In this document: positions 34,349 through 41,695 of the stretch, one piece after another | Numbering within the stretch: the stretch's first letter is position 1 | Layout of the letters: every line of letters begins with the position of its first letter | Source: Gammaproteobacteria bacterium | GTDB lineage: Bacteria > Pseudomonadota > Gammaproteobacteria > UBA6429 > Thiohalophilaceae | Length of the DNA: 41,695 nt | Assembly: GCA_016125505.1 (NCBI GenBank) | Contig: WGLP01000013.1 | Coordinates: 1 to 41,695 of the forward strand | Reading direction: 5' to 3' | Position numbers and translations under genes: made by a program | The notes under the pieces: generated by a model | What the model was told of the DNA's origin: nothing | The model's input: only the letters and a program-made list of their open reading frames with translations | Database searches by the model: none

Positions 34349-36147
34349 TTCTTTAAGTAGCCTTCTTTGGTTTTTGTTTTGAACAGAATCCGCGTGAAAC
34401 TGTTAATAGAACAGTACAGGGCAAAAAAATGCTCCAGTACTGTGGCGAACAGGTAGGTACTGCTGCCTGCCAGCCGTTGGTCATCGATTTCGATTTCTAT
34501 TTCCATGCCACGGCACATGGTCGTATGGCCATCAATATTCAAGGGCGCGCTAATGGGGTGTGCCTTGACCTGCAATATAGAGTCCACCAGCGCTCGCGAA
34601 ACAGAGGATTCTTTGAAGTCATAGAGACGGAGGATTTCCTTAAGTGCGGTCGTTGCATCGTCACGTCCGGTAAGCGACAGGAAATTCAGATTAAGATGCG
34701 ATATGAGTCGCCAGCGTGACTGATTGCGTAACGGCGGCCTCACGACGGACGTTGGTTTGATAAGGAAGCGTATTTTCGAACAGGGCGGCGCGCCGTTGAT
34801 GCACTGCAACTTCGGTTGGTCAGTCGTAAATGGTAGTTTTGCAGGCTGGTCGCGATTGCTGCAAACAGTATCGATATTGAGTGTGCGTTCGTCCGGTACG
34901 TTCGGGTTGAAATCCAGGTCTACAAGATTCAGATAGACGTCTGTCCCTTCATCGCGCTCGTAGATACCAAGTTTTGCCGTGCGACGCGAGGCGTACCAGA
35001 AGGTATTCGTTACGGTATTTTGATTGTCATGATTCAGACCGTACATCGGATAATATTCTTCAATACCCCCTGATGATGTCGACGCGCTGACCTGCTCGAC
35101 CGAATAAATTTCATAGCCAGTCGGACGCCTGACTTCAGGAATAATCTGGTACTCATGGTGCGTGTGATCGAGCCTGACGGGGTCGGCTCTGTGCGGGAAT
35201 AAATTTACGGCCGGCGTACAACCGGAAACAAACGTCTCTTTCGTGATGTTATGTTCGAGCTCGACATCGGCGGATTTGAGATAAATATAGATATCCAGTC
35301 GTTCGTTCACATCCTCTGGAATGAATTTATCCAGGTCCACAATATCAATGAACATGAATTTCTCAGGGAAAATAAAAAATTCTGTCAACAGGCGGTACCC
35401 CGTGAAGGATGCCGCGGGATAAGGTAACAGGCCGTCCTGCTCGCCGAAGCCAACGGGGCGTATTACATCATTCCCCATGTATACAGGCGAAAGGTCAGAT
35501 TCCGAGCGTGCCAGGACAACATTCAGACAGTCGTTCAACAACATCTGGTATAGCGGGTTGATATGCTGCGACTGGCCTTTGAGATAAAAACGCAACTTTG
35601 CAGGCGTTTGCTGCCCAAGTTTGATTTGTTCGTTGAATGCGGTAAAGGAAAGCTTTAAGACGCTGCCGGCGCCACGAATCCTGGCAGAGCCAGGTGTCGA
35701 GAAGGGCAGGCCATGGAGGCCGGCGGAACTGACTTCTACTGGCTGCAATACTGTGGGGTAAACCGTCGAAAATACGCAACTTTCTCCCTGGAATTGCTCC
35801 GTCTGCAGCATGGTGTTTTTCGGGATCTCATACGCAGAATCGAGCTGTTCCCTGTCTGGCGTAAACTGCACAATCGAAAGCGAGGGGATAGGCCGGAGAT
35901 AATGGGGAAACAGGACATTCAGTAGCGCATCACTCAGCTCGGGAAAATCGTCATCCAGCTTATGCTGAATGCGTGCATTCATATACGCGAAACTCTCTAT
36001 GAGCCTCGAGACATGCGGGTCTTCCACGATATCATCGTTAATGCCGAGGCGGCCTGCAATTTTGGGATGCTCTTTGGCGAATTCCGCCCCCATCTGGCGA
36101 ATAAAGGCCAGCTCTTTTTCGTAATAGCTTAATAATTCATCCGCCAT
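34312..36147 (-). CDS. tssF: TssF, T6SS baseplate protein
   Basis: The 611-residue protein begins MADELLSYYEKELAFIRQMG and has AEFAKEHPKIAGRLG and VSRLIESFAYMNARIQ, the classical TssF (ImpG/VasA) N-terminus, followed by LPHYLRPIPS-type sequence and, near the C-terminus, LFATVLEHFFALYCSINSF. TssF pairs with TssG in the baseplate wedge. Length is typical for the family. It overlaps tssE by 11 bases and tssG by 37, so these three baseplate genes are translationally coupled. Confidence 0.95.
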   Translation of the reverse strand: MADELLSYYEKELAFIRQMGAEFAKEHPKIAGRLGINDDIVEDPHVSRLIESFAYMNARIQHKLDDDFPELSDALLNVLFPHYLRPIPSLSIVQFTPDREQLDSAYEIPKNTMLQTEQFQGESCVFSTVYPTVLQPVEVSSAGLHGLPFSTPGSARIRGAGSVLKLSFTAFNEQIKLGQQTPAKLRFYLKGQSQHINPLYQMLLNDCLNVVLARSESDLSPVYMGNDVIRPVGFGEQDGLLPYPAASFTGYRLLTEFFIFPEKFMFIDIVDLDKFIPEDVNERLDIYIYLKSADVELEHNITKETFVSGCTPAVNLFPHRADPVRLDHTHHEYQIIPEVRRPTGYEIYSVEQVSASTSSGGIEEYYPMYGLNHDNQNTVTNTFWYASRRTAKLGIYERDEGTDVYLNLVDLDFNPNVPDERTLNIDTVCSNRDQPAKLPFTTDQPKLQCINGAPPCSKIRFLIKPTSVVRPPLRNQSRWRLISHLNLNFLSLTGRDDATTALKEILRLYDFKESSVSRALVDSILQVKAHPISAPLNIDGHTTMCRGMEIEIEIDDQRLAGSSTYLFATVLEHFFALYCSINSFTRILFKTKTKEGYLKKCPPRAGEKIFL

Positions 36148-36637
36148 GAGAGATTTCCTTGATGGTGACGTTTCTCGTTACGGATTCGAGGACGGAATCA
36201 AACACCACCACTTCAGGCAGCGGCTCGGCAAAGATTTCAGCGTCAATACGGAAATGCAATGTCCTGTCCAGTTTGTCATTGTTATCGAGATAGCTGACCT
36301 TGACTGTTTTAAAGCGAGGTTCAAAATCCATGAGTGTTTTTTGCAGGGTGCGAGTGAATTCGTCCCGTCTCCGTGAATCCAGGATATTGACCGTTGCGAG
36401 ATCAGGTAATCCATAATTCAGTAATGATCTGTCCAATTCGGTGTGTTCCTCGCTTGGACTGATAATGGAATATCGCGTATTTAACAGGCTTTCCAGGTCG
36501 CGGCGGACACTTTCTCGCAACTGTCTGAGTAATTGATGCTGACCAGGGTCGTTTTCGGATTGGTTGTGCGGTTCATCGTCGATCAACCTGTCCAGGATGG
36601 ACGGCCTCAGCTTTTTCTTTTTATCAATGCGCGCCAT
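36137..36637 (-). CDS. tssE: TssE, gp25-like T6SS baseplate protein
   Basis: The 166-residue protein has the gp25/TssE pattern: RPSILDRLID at the start, a central SVRRDLESLLNTR, LLNYGLPDL and a C-terminal RIDAEIFAEPLPEVVVFDS segment. It nucleates the sheath on the baseplate in the cytoplasm. It starts 4 bases after the tssC2 stop and overlaps tssF, placing it in the main operon. A tagJ/impE gene, often between tssC and tssE in comparable clusters, is not present. Confidence 0.94.
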   Translation of the reverse strand: MARIDKKKKLRPSILDRLIDDEPHNQSENDPGQHQLLRQLRESVRRDLESLLNTRYSIISPSEEHTELDRSLLNYGLPDLATVNILDSRRRDEFTRTLQKTLMDFEPRFKTVKVSYLDNNDKLDRTLHFRIDAEIFAEPLPEVVVFDSVLESVTRNVTIKEISHGG

Positions 36638-36641
36638 GGCG

Positions 36642-38174
36642 TTACCCTATCGGTGCCAATTCAGTCACCATTTCCAGCTCGGAAACCATATGATCGAGCT
36701 GATAATGGGGCTTTAAACGAATGACGCAGGCGAAATAACCGGGACGCATGGGATGTTCCTTTACCTGAACTTCAGCCGCGCGAAGCGGGTATCTGGCCTG
36801 ATCCTCCCAGTCATAGTCTTCACGGCCGGTTGTGTAGCTATAGAGCCAGTTACGAAGATAATCTTCGCATTCCGCGGCACCGAGAAATGAGCCGATTTTG
36901 TCGCGGACGATAATTTTTATGTAATGTGCGATCCTCGACCCGCAAAAAACATGCTGCAGCATGGCGGACAGGCGTGCGTTGATGCGCGCATCATTCGAGC
37001 CGGAGTTCTGGGCCTGCTGAATGGACTGATTATTATAAAAGGCGGCAAAGGGTGTGCTATAGCACTGGCATAGCGGAATGAAGCCCAGTTCACTAAGTTC
37101 CTTTTCTTTGCTGTCGGTGATGATGACTTCGGTCACTGGCTTGAAGGCAATGCCAGGCGCATCCGTCTCAAAATCATCTATCGGCAGACTGGTAACCAGT
37201 CCACCTGACTGGTAATTTCTCGGCACGCCTCGTATATGACCGAACCATCCCACATTGGCAAATTCACGAAGCAGAATGCCGGCGAAGGCATAACAGGCAT
37301 TGCCCCACAGATAGTGGTTATGGTGCCGGGCTGCACAGTTTTCTTCAAAGTGTATACCTTTAAAGCCGGTCGCCTGTTTCACATAAGGACGACGCATGAG
37401 TATGCGAGGTAGTGTTATGCCTACAAAGCGCGAGTCCGGTTTTTCCCGCAATGCCCGCCAGCGAATATATTCAGCCTGCTTGAAAACCGTATCCAGGTTT
37501 ATAGGCAGGCCAAGCTCCTCAAAGTCATCCAGACCGAAAAATTCGCTGGATGCCGACGTGATGAACGGTGCAAACGACGCAGCAGCGATTTGCGCCATGC
37601 CATCGAGTGTCGCGATGTCGTCGTGAGGATGATCCAGAGAAACTTTATGACTAACCGCATAATCGCCGATGATCACGCCATAAGGATCACCGCCGGGTGT
37701 GCCATATTCTTCAGTATAGATCTTGTGGAACAGGAGGCTCTGATCGAATTCCAGTGCGCGTCCGATATCCTTGGAGACCTCGCCCCAACTGATATCGAGC
37801 ATTTTTATTTTAATATTTTGTGACCCTTCTGCCTCGTCGACAAGATACAAAAGTCCACGCCAGGAGGCTTCCAGCTTTTGAAAAGCGCAGTGATGAAGGA
37901 TTTCATTTATCTGGTTATTGATAAGCTCATCAAGGTCTGCGATTGACCGCGTTATGGCGTGCTGAATACCGTCAGGTGTTCTGTCTATATGATTGGGAAT
38001 ATAGTTCTCTATCCAGAACCGCAGGGCCTTTTCTGTATCCTGTTCGGCAATAAATTCACGTAGATTTGTGATGTAAGAGGGCTGGACAAGCAAATCCAGA
38101 AGGGTTGTGGGTGGCGTTGGCGTACCAAGCCGGTGTGGAAGTGATTGAGCGGATAAAGTCGACACAAAATTCAA
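36642..38174 (-). CDS. Second TssC-family sheath protein (ImpD-like)
   Basis: The 510-residue protein is a divergent paralog of the neighbouring TssC. It keeps FQKLEASWRGLLYLVDEAE, IKIKMLDISWGEVSKD, ALEFDQS and IGDYAVSH, and has the C-terminal sheath pattern (SRIAHYIKIIVRDKIGSF). Compared with TssC1 it has a longer N-terminus and changed central residues (for example GHIRGVPRNYQSGGLV in place of [16 protein letters not shown]). Tandem tssC genes occur in some T6SS subtypes, where the second resembles Rhizobium ImpD. Whether it enters the sheath, forms a specialised end ring or regulates assembly is not known. It follows a 65-base gap that holds a perfect palindrome. Confidence 0.9.
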   Translation of the reverse strand: MNFVSTLSAQSLPHRLGTPTPPTTLLDLLVQPSYITNLREFIAEQDTEKALRFWIENYIPNHIDRTPDGIQHAITRSIADLDELINNQINEILHHCAFQKLEASWRGLLYLVDEAEGSQNIKIKMLDISWGEVSKDIGRALEFDQSLLFHKIYTEEYGTPGGDPYGVIIGDYAVSHKVSLDHPHDDIATLDGMAQIAAASFAPFITSASSEFFGLDDFEELGLPINLDTVFKQAEYIRWRALREKPDSRFVGITLPRILMRRPYVKQATGFKGIHFEENCAARHHNHYLWGNACYAFAGILLREFANVGWFGHIRGVPRNYQSGGLVTSLPIDDFETDAPGIAFKPVTEVIITDSKEKELSELGFIPLCQCYSTPFAAFYNNQSIQQAQNSGSNDARINARLSAMLQHVFCGSRIAHYIKIIVRDKIGSFLGAAECEDYLRNWLYSYTTGREDYDWEDQARYPLRAAEVQVKEHPMRPGYFACVIRLKPHYQLDHMVSELEMVTELAPIG

Positions 38175-38198
38175 TCTGGTTTACTTCGCGAGAGAAAC

Positions 38199-38220
38199 CC
38201 GTCACGCAATTGCGTGACGG
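38199..38220. promoter_or_regulatory. Perfect 22-base palindrome between tssC1 and tssC2
   Basis: Arms CCGTCACGC and GCGTGACGG flank the loop AATT, so the RNA forms a stable 9-base-pair hairpin, 20 bases after the tssC1 stop. On the transcribed strand it is followed by a short pyrimidine run rather than a full T tract. It may act as an attenuator or mRNA stabiliser that keeps sheath expression above that of downstream genes, or be a dimeric operator. Confidence 0.75.
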
Positions 38221-38239
38221 ATGTAACCCTTATCAATGC

Positions 38240-39727
38240 TTAACCACCGGCTTTGGGAATATTGGCGACAAGCCGGAGCGACGCGGTTAACTCTTCCATT
38301 TGCAGCCAGGGCCGTAACCAGGCAATGGCGCTATAGACGCCAGGCTGGCCAGGGACTTCCTTCACTTCGATATTGGCTTCGGCAAGCGGATAGCGTGCCT
38401 TCATATCGGCACTGGCCCCGGGACTGCCGTTGACATAGTTGGAAATCCAGCGATTCAGCCATTCTTCCGCATCGGAGACCTCCATGAAGGAACCCACCTT
38501 ATCGCGCGCCATTACCTTCAGGAAATGGGCGATGCGCGAGGTTGCCATGATGTAGGGCAGTCGGGCCGAGATCTCGGCGTTCGCACTCGCGTCCGGATCA
38601 TCGAAATGCTTGGGTTTTTGCGTGGTCTGTGCGCCAAAGAACACGGCATAGTCGGTGTTCTTGTAATGGCAGAGGGGCAGAAATCCGAGCTTGCTCAATT
38701 CCGCTTCGCGACGGTCGGTGATGCCGATTTCCGTCGGACATTTCTGGTCCATATCGCCGTCATCGCTCATGAAGACATGACTCGGCAATCCTTCTACCTT
38801 GCCGCCACCTTCGGCACCACGGATGCTGGTGCACCAGCCGTATTCGGCATAGGCGCTGGTGAGTACCGCGCCCATGGCGTAGGCAGCATTCATCCAGCAA
38901 TAGTCATCATGGTTAGGCTTGAGCTGGCGACCATTGCTGTCGATATTGCCTTCTTCGAAATTGAATTCTTCGATAGGCTTGGTTTCTTGTCCGTAGGGCA
39001 GGCGCGCCAATACCCGCGGCATGGTCAGGACGACGAAGCGTGCATCTTCGCTGTCACGGAAGCTGCGCCATTTGATGTATTCCGCGGACTCAAAAATTTT
39101 CTCCAGATCACGCGGCTTGGAGAGTTCGGTGAAGGATTCGAAACCGAACATATTTGGCGCGGCGGCGGAAATAAACGGGCAGAAGCCGGCTGCCGCAATA
39201 TTCGACATATTCGAGAGCAGATTGACGTCGTCCGAGCTTGAACTGAACTCGTAGTCGCCGATGATCGCGCTATACGGTTCACCGCCGGCGGTCCCGAATT
39301 CATTTTCGTAGATCTTTTTGAAAATCTGGCTTTGATCAAACTCGACAGCCTTTTCCAGATCGCGCGAAAGTTCTTTCTTGCTGATATTCAGCATGCGGAT
39401 TTTCAGCTGTGACCCGGTTTCGGTATTGGATACCAGATGTTGCAGACCACGCCATGAACCTTCCAGTTGCTGGAATTTCTCGTTCTTCATGATGGCGGAG
39501 AGTTGTGCGCTCAGCGCCCGGTCGATAGCTGCGATGGCGGAGTTGATCGTCACCGTCAGGTTTTTATCCCAGGTTACCGTACCTTTGAGCGCCTCCTGGG
39601 TCAGGGTTTTCAGTAGGGTTTCGGTTTCATCACGCGGGGTCTGCTTTGTCGCGCTGATGGCCTGCTCTAGGAAATTAAGTTCCTCGACCTTTTCTTCGAC
39701 CGCTTGGGCTTGTTGTTTATCGTTCAT
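38240..39727 (-). CDS. tssC: TssC, large T6SS sheath protein (VipB)
   Basis: The 495-residue protein carries all the usual TssC signatures: [64 protein letters not shown]-type PYGQETKPI, and near the end [20 protein letters not shown] plus the handshake-forming [15 protein letters not shown]. With TssB it builds the contractile sheath around the Hcp tube in the cytoplasm. Its ATG overlaps the tssB stop by one base (TAATG), so the two proteins are made in a fixed ratio. Length is standard. Confidence 0.97.
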   Translation of the reverse strand: MNDKQQAQAVEEKVEELNFLEQAISATKQTPRDETETLLKTLTQEALKGTVTWDKNLTVTINSAIAAIDRALSAQLSAIMKNEKFQQLEGSWRGLQHLVSNTETGSQLKIRMLNISKKELSRDLEKAVEFDQSQIFKKIYENEFGTAGGEPYSAIIGDYEFSSSSDDVNLLSNMSNIAAAGFCPFISAAAPNMFGFESFTELSKPRDLEKIFESAEYIKWRSFRDSEDARFVVLTMPRVLARLPYGQETKPIEEFNFEEGNIDSNGRQLKPNHDDYCWMNAAYAMGAVLTSAYAEYGWCTSIRGAEGGGKVEGLPSHVFMSDDGDMDQKCPTEIGITDRREAELSKLGFLPLCHYKNTDYAVFFGAQTTQKPKHFDDPDASANAEISARLPYIMATSRIAHFLKVMARDKVGSFMEVSDAEEWLNRWISNYVNGSPGASADMKARYPLAEANIEVKEVPGQPGVYSAIAWLRPWLQMEELTASLRLVANIPKAGG

Positions 39728-40254
39728 TATTTGTCACCTTTTCCGTTACCGCCGGCGTTGTCGACACCCAGTTCCTTCGACAAGGCAGACATGGCTTCGC
39801 TGTCGCTCAGGATTTTTTCCAGGACTGATTCAAGTACATCAGAACGGTCAGCCTTGCTCAGGAGATCCCGGAGCTTGTTCCGTGTTTCCATGAGGTTTTT
39901 TAAAGGTTCAACCTTTTCAACGATACGCTGGGGTTCAAAATCTTCCATGGATTTGAAATCCAGCGACACTGACATTTGGGTACCATCACTACTGAGAGTG
40001 TTGTCTACCTTCATGTCTAATTTTGGTGAGACATTGTTCATTACTTCATTGAAGTTATCTCTGTCGATGAGGGAAAATTTACGGTCCTTGAGCGGCTTTT
40101 TGGTGTCAGCATTGTCGCCGGAGTAGTCGCCCATCACGCCCATGACGAAGGGGATTTCCTTTTTATCCAACGCACCGTTGGTTTCGACGTCATAAGTAAT
40201 ATGCACTCTGGGTTTCCGTACCCGCTTCAGTTTGTCATGAATGCTCTCTGCCAT
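39727..40254 (-). CDS. tssB: TssB, small T6SS sheath protein (VipA)
   Basis: The 175-residue protein starts [19 protein letters not shown] and contains [37 protein letters not shown] and [15 protein letters not shown], the defining TssB motifs. Its C-terminal helix (about residues 145-165) is the likely ClpV-binding or sheath-surface part, followed by a Gly/Lys tail. A strong AGGAGA ribosome site lies upstream. It is separated from tssA by 93 bases and coupled to tssC. Confidence 0.97.
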   Translation of the reverse strand: MAESIHDKLKRVRKPRVHITYDVETNGALDKKEIPFVMGVMGDYSGDNADTKKPLKDRKFSLIDRDNFNEVMNNVSPKLDMKVDNTLSSDGTQMSVSLDFKSMEDFEPQRIVEKVEPLKNLMETRNKLRDLLSKADRSDVLESVLEKILSDSEAMSALSKELGVDNAGGNGKGDK

Positions 40255-40347
40255 AAATTTCTCCTGATTGTTGCCTAACGATTATTCTTGGCCTTGTATT
40301 TTGTTGGCGTTAAGAATACCTGTGTCGTATATCGATGCTATCTATTC

Positions 40348-41445
40348 TTAGTCATCACTCGTTTTTACACCCGTTAATGAACTGTACGTGTCACGAGAGT
40401 TTGAATCCGGGATCAGTTCCTGAATCAGTTCACCTAGCGGCATATTCCCCCACTTGACGGCCTTTTCCAGTACGTAGGAAATAGGGGAGTGGGGTTCGGT
40501 CTGGCGGAAAAATTGCGAGATGATTGTCAGTTGTCTGAACGCCTCGTCACGCGATTTTACCGCTGCTGGTTTGACTGCGGATGACGTGGTTGAGGTGACC
40601 GTATGATCCTCGGAATCTTCTTCTGTTTCGATATCCTGTGGCAGTTTATGCTGGGCGATATGAGAAATCGCACCCTGTATTTCGATCAGGGTATTGGTGA
40701 TGTTGCTGGTGGGGGGAGAGTCATGTATCCCACAGTGTTCGTCCAGCAGGGTACTGATATTTTTATATTCATTCAGCGCGCCCTGCAAATCTTGCCGCAG
40801 ATTGACGAAAAATTCCTGGCTGGAATATTCAACCGCACGCTGAATATCATCCAGGCTAAAACCATTCTTTGCGATAGCATCGGCACGCGCGTCTTCGTCT
40901 GTTATGCGCTGTGCGTCGAGAGCCTGTTTGTATTGCCAGTAACTGAACGCACCTTGATCGGCATTTTCCGTAATGGGCACGCTACGCATGGGCGCAATCA
41001 AGACACCTTCAGCACCCTCGCCATTGAGACCTGTCAGAGCAGCAACCCGCGTGGAAATTCCGTCTTCGTCGGGAAGAGGGTAAATATCATCCCAGTAGTG
41101 TTCTATTAGCTCTCGAATCAAGGTAAAGCCATCGTGCAGACCGCGGAATCCGTGTTTGCGTAACAGGGCCTCCGTATACCAGCAGGCCATTTCCAGGTCT
41201 TTGCTTTCGCTTTTTAGTAGCTTTGGCGCAAGTTCGAGAACGGTTCGCCAATGTTCGTCGGCTTCGCTTGAATTGCCATCAAAGAGGGAGTTGCGTTCAG
41301 CAATACGTGCCGCTTTACGCGCATCACGCAGTTTTGAATAATCTGAGGCAGGTGAGACGTCATGTCTTAGATCAACGCCAACAGCAATATCGCCGGTCAG
41401 TGGTTCGACCAGACTATTGATGTCAATGTGTTGTAATGACGCCAT
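40348..41445 (-). CDS. tssA: TssA, T6SS assembly cap (ImpA domain)
   Basis: The protein of about 365 residues has the ImpA N-terminal domain: INSLVEPLTGDIAVGVDLRHD, then YSKLRDARKAARIAER, LLKSESKDLEMACWYTEALLR and GLTLIREL-like FTLIRELIEHYWDDIYPLPDEDG, all typical of TssA. The C-terminal part (about 290-365) with FRQLTIISQFFRQTEPHSPISY is the shorter TssA C-terminal module. TssA guides tube and sheath polymerisation. ATG 41445 was chosen because GGAGAGGGTGA lies just upstream and the protein start MASLQHIDINSLV fits the family; an in-frame ATG ten codons earlier lacks such support. It is the first gene of the minus-strand T6SS operon. Confidence 0.94.
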   Translation of the reverse strand: MASLQHIDINSLVEPLTGDIAVGVDLRHDVSPASDYSKLRDARKAARIAERNSLFDGNSSEADEHWRTVLELAPKLLKSESKDLEMACWYTEALLRKHGFRGLHDGFTLIRELIEHYWDDIYPLPDEDGISTRVAALTGLNGEGAEGVLIAPMRSVPITENADQGAFSYWQYKQALDAQRITDEDARADAIAKNGFSLDDIQRAVEYSSQEFFVNLRQDLQGALNEYKNISTLLDEHCGIHDSPPTSNITNTLIEIQGAISHIAQHKLPQDIETEEDSEDHTVTSTTSSAVKPAAVKSRDEAFRQLTIISQFFRQTEPHSPISYVLEKAVKWGNMPLGELIQELIPDSNSRDTYSSLTGVKTSDD

Positions 41446-41558
41446 TTCACCCTCTCCCGCGTAATCACGAAGCAAACGTAACTTTAGAGACTTGCACTAA
41501 ACGATTTGGTGCGAAAAAAAATCGCTCGGGATGCTCATTTTTATACGAAGCTATTTAT
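41446..41558 (-). promoter_or_regulatory. Upstream region of tssA, cut by an insertion sequence
   Basis: Only about 113 bases separate the tssA start from the insertion-sequence edge. The region is AT-rich and contains TATAAA on the minus strand at 41545-41540, a possible -10 element whose -35 would fall near or inside the insertion sequence. No convincing complete promoter was found by eye. Confidence 0.35.
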
Positions 41559-41695
41559 GGCTCTTTTGAATTCCGAGTGGGTTAATGTGCCACATGCGGG
41601 TTGAGTTTCGAGAAGTCGAGTTTGCCGGCGAGCAGGAAGATCACGGTGCGGATCGTGGCGAAGCGGACGTAGCCGCGTGCTCTGCGCTTGGCGGA
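41559..41695 (-). mobile_element. End of an insertion sequence, probably ISL3 family
   Basis: The presumed terminal repeat begins at 41559 with GGCTCTTTTGAATTCCGAG, close to the GGCTCTT-type ends known for ISL3-family elements, and lies just outside the transposase stop codon. The rest of the element is beyond the window. ISL3 elements usually make 8-base target duplications; the flanking 8 bases here are CTATTTAT (41551-41558). Confidence 0.6.
41582..41695 (-). CDS. Transposase, C-terminal fragment (cut by window edge)
   Basis: Thirty-seven residues are readable on the minus strand before a TAA at 41582-41584: SAKRRARGYVRFATIRT, then VIFLLAGKLDFS and a short NPHVAH end. An 'ARGY...(F/I)RT.I...AGKL(D/N)' tail fits DDE transposases of the ISL3 type. 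Its composition is more GC-rich than the adjacent tssA upstream region, in keeping with an acquired element. Because only the tail is present, the family call is tentative; completeness cannot be judged. Confidence 0.6.
   Translation of the reverse strand, partial: SAKRRARGYVRFATIRTVIFLLAGKLDFSKLNPHVAH

Noticed and set aside
38525..39241. 238-codon plus-strand frame opposite tssC1
   Set aside because: TssC motifs on the minus strand are unambiguous; the opposite frame is a by-product of GC-rich third positions.

Overview
The window looks like part of a proteobacterial chromosome, most likely gammaproteobacterial (betaproteobacterial not excluded). It is Gram-negative without doubt: it carries a two-partner secretion (TPS) exoprotein/transporter pair, a large part of a type VI secretion system (T6SS), several lipoproteins and a TpsB-type outer-membrane barrel. 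I cannot name the genus from the sequence alone. No rRNA, tRNA or CRISPR array was seen.

Region 1 (1-15255, all plus-strand apart from one decayed minus-strand gene) is a TPS locus with a partial duplication. A [lipoprotein]-[tpsA] unit occurs twice. The first copy (1-1390) keeps the lipoprotein, interrupted near its lipobox by a run of about 45 G, and only the first 188 codons of tpsA. The second copy (3666-13272) has an intact lipoprotein and a 2913-residue TpsA exoprotein, followed by its TpsB transporter (13312-15255). Between the copies lie a DUF6795 protein and a class-3 lipase, a pair that resembles a stray T6SS effector module, and a frameshifted gene remnant.

Region 2 (15457-24802, plus strand) is a T6SS tube/tip/effector operon: hcp, vgrG, a DUF6484 protein, a DUF2169 protein, a DUF4150 PAAR-like tip protein, a TIGR02270 HEAT-like protein, a degenerate ketosynthase-fold protein, a Tle1-type (DUF2235) phospholipase effector and a DUF2931 protein likely to be its immunity partner. 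Base composition changes from GC-rich to AT-rich inside the ketosynthase-like gene, suggesting that the effector/immunity end has been exchanged.

Region 3 (41445 down to 24915, minus strand) holds the T6SS sheath, baseplate and recycling genes in the order tssA, tssB, tssC1, tssC2, tssE, tssF, tssG, a Cys-rich lipoprotein, clpV. It continues 64 bases later into four tightly linked envelope genes: three TPR proteins, two of them lipoproteins, and a small exported protein. The trans-envelope genes tssJ, tssK, tssL and tssM are absent and must lie elsewhere if the system works. The right end of the window is the edge of an insertion sequence, probably ISL3 family, about 113 bases upstream of tssA.

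Inferred working model: sheath/baseplate genes (minus strand) and tube/tip/effector genes (plus strand) form two convergent arms of one T6SS locus that delivers phospholipases. The TPS locus places a very large, repeat-built adhesin-like protein on the surface. The most unusual items are the duplicated lipoprotein-tpsA unit with a possible silent 5' cassette, the Trp-marked RTX-like repeats and C-terminal Cys pair in TpsA, the TPR module joined to the T6SS operon, and strong hairpins at operon joints.
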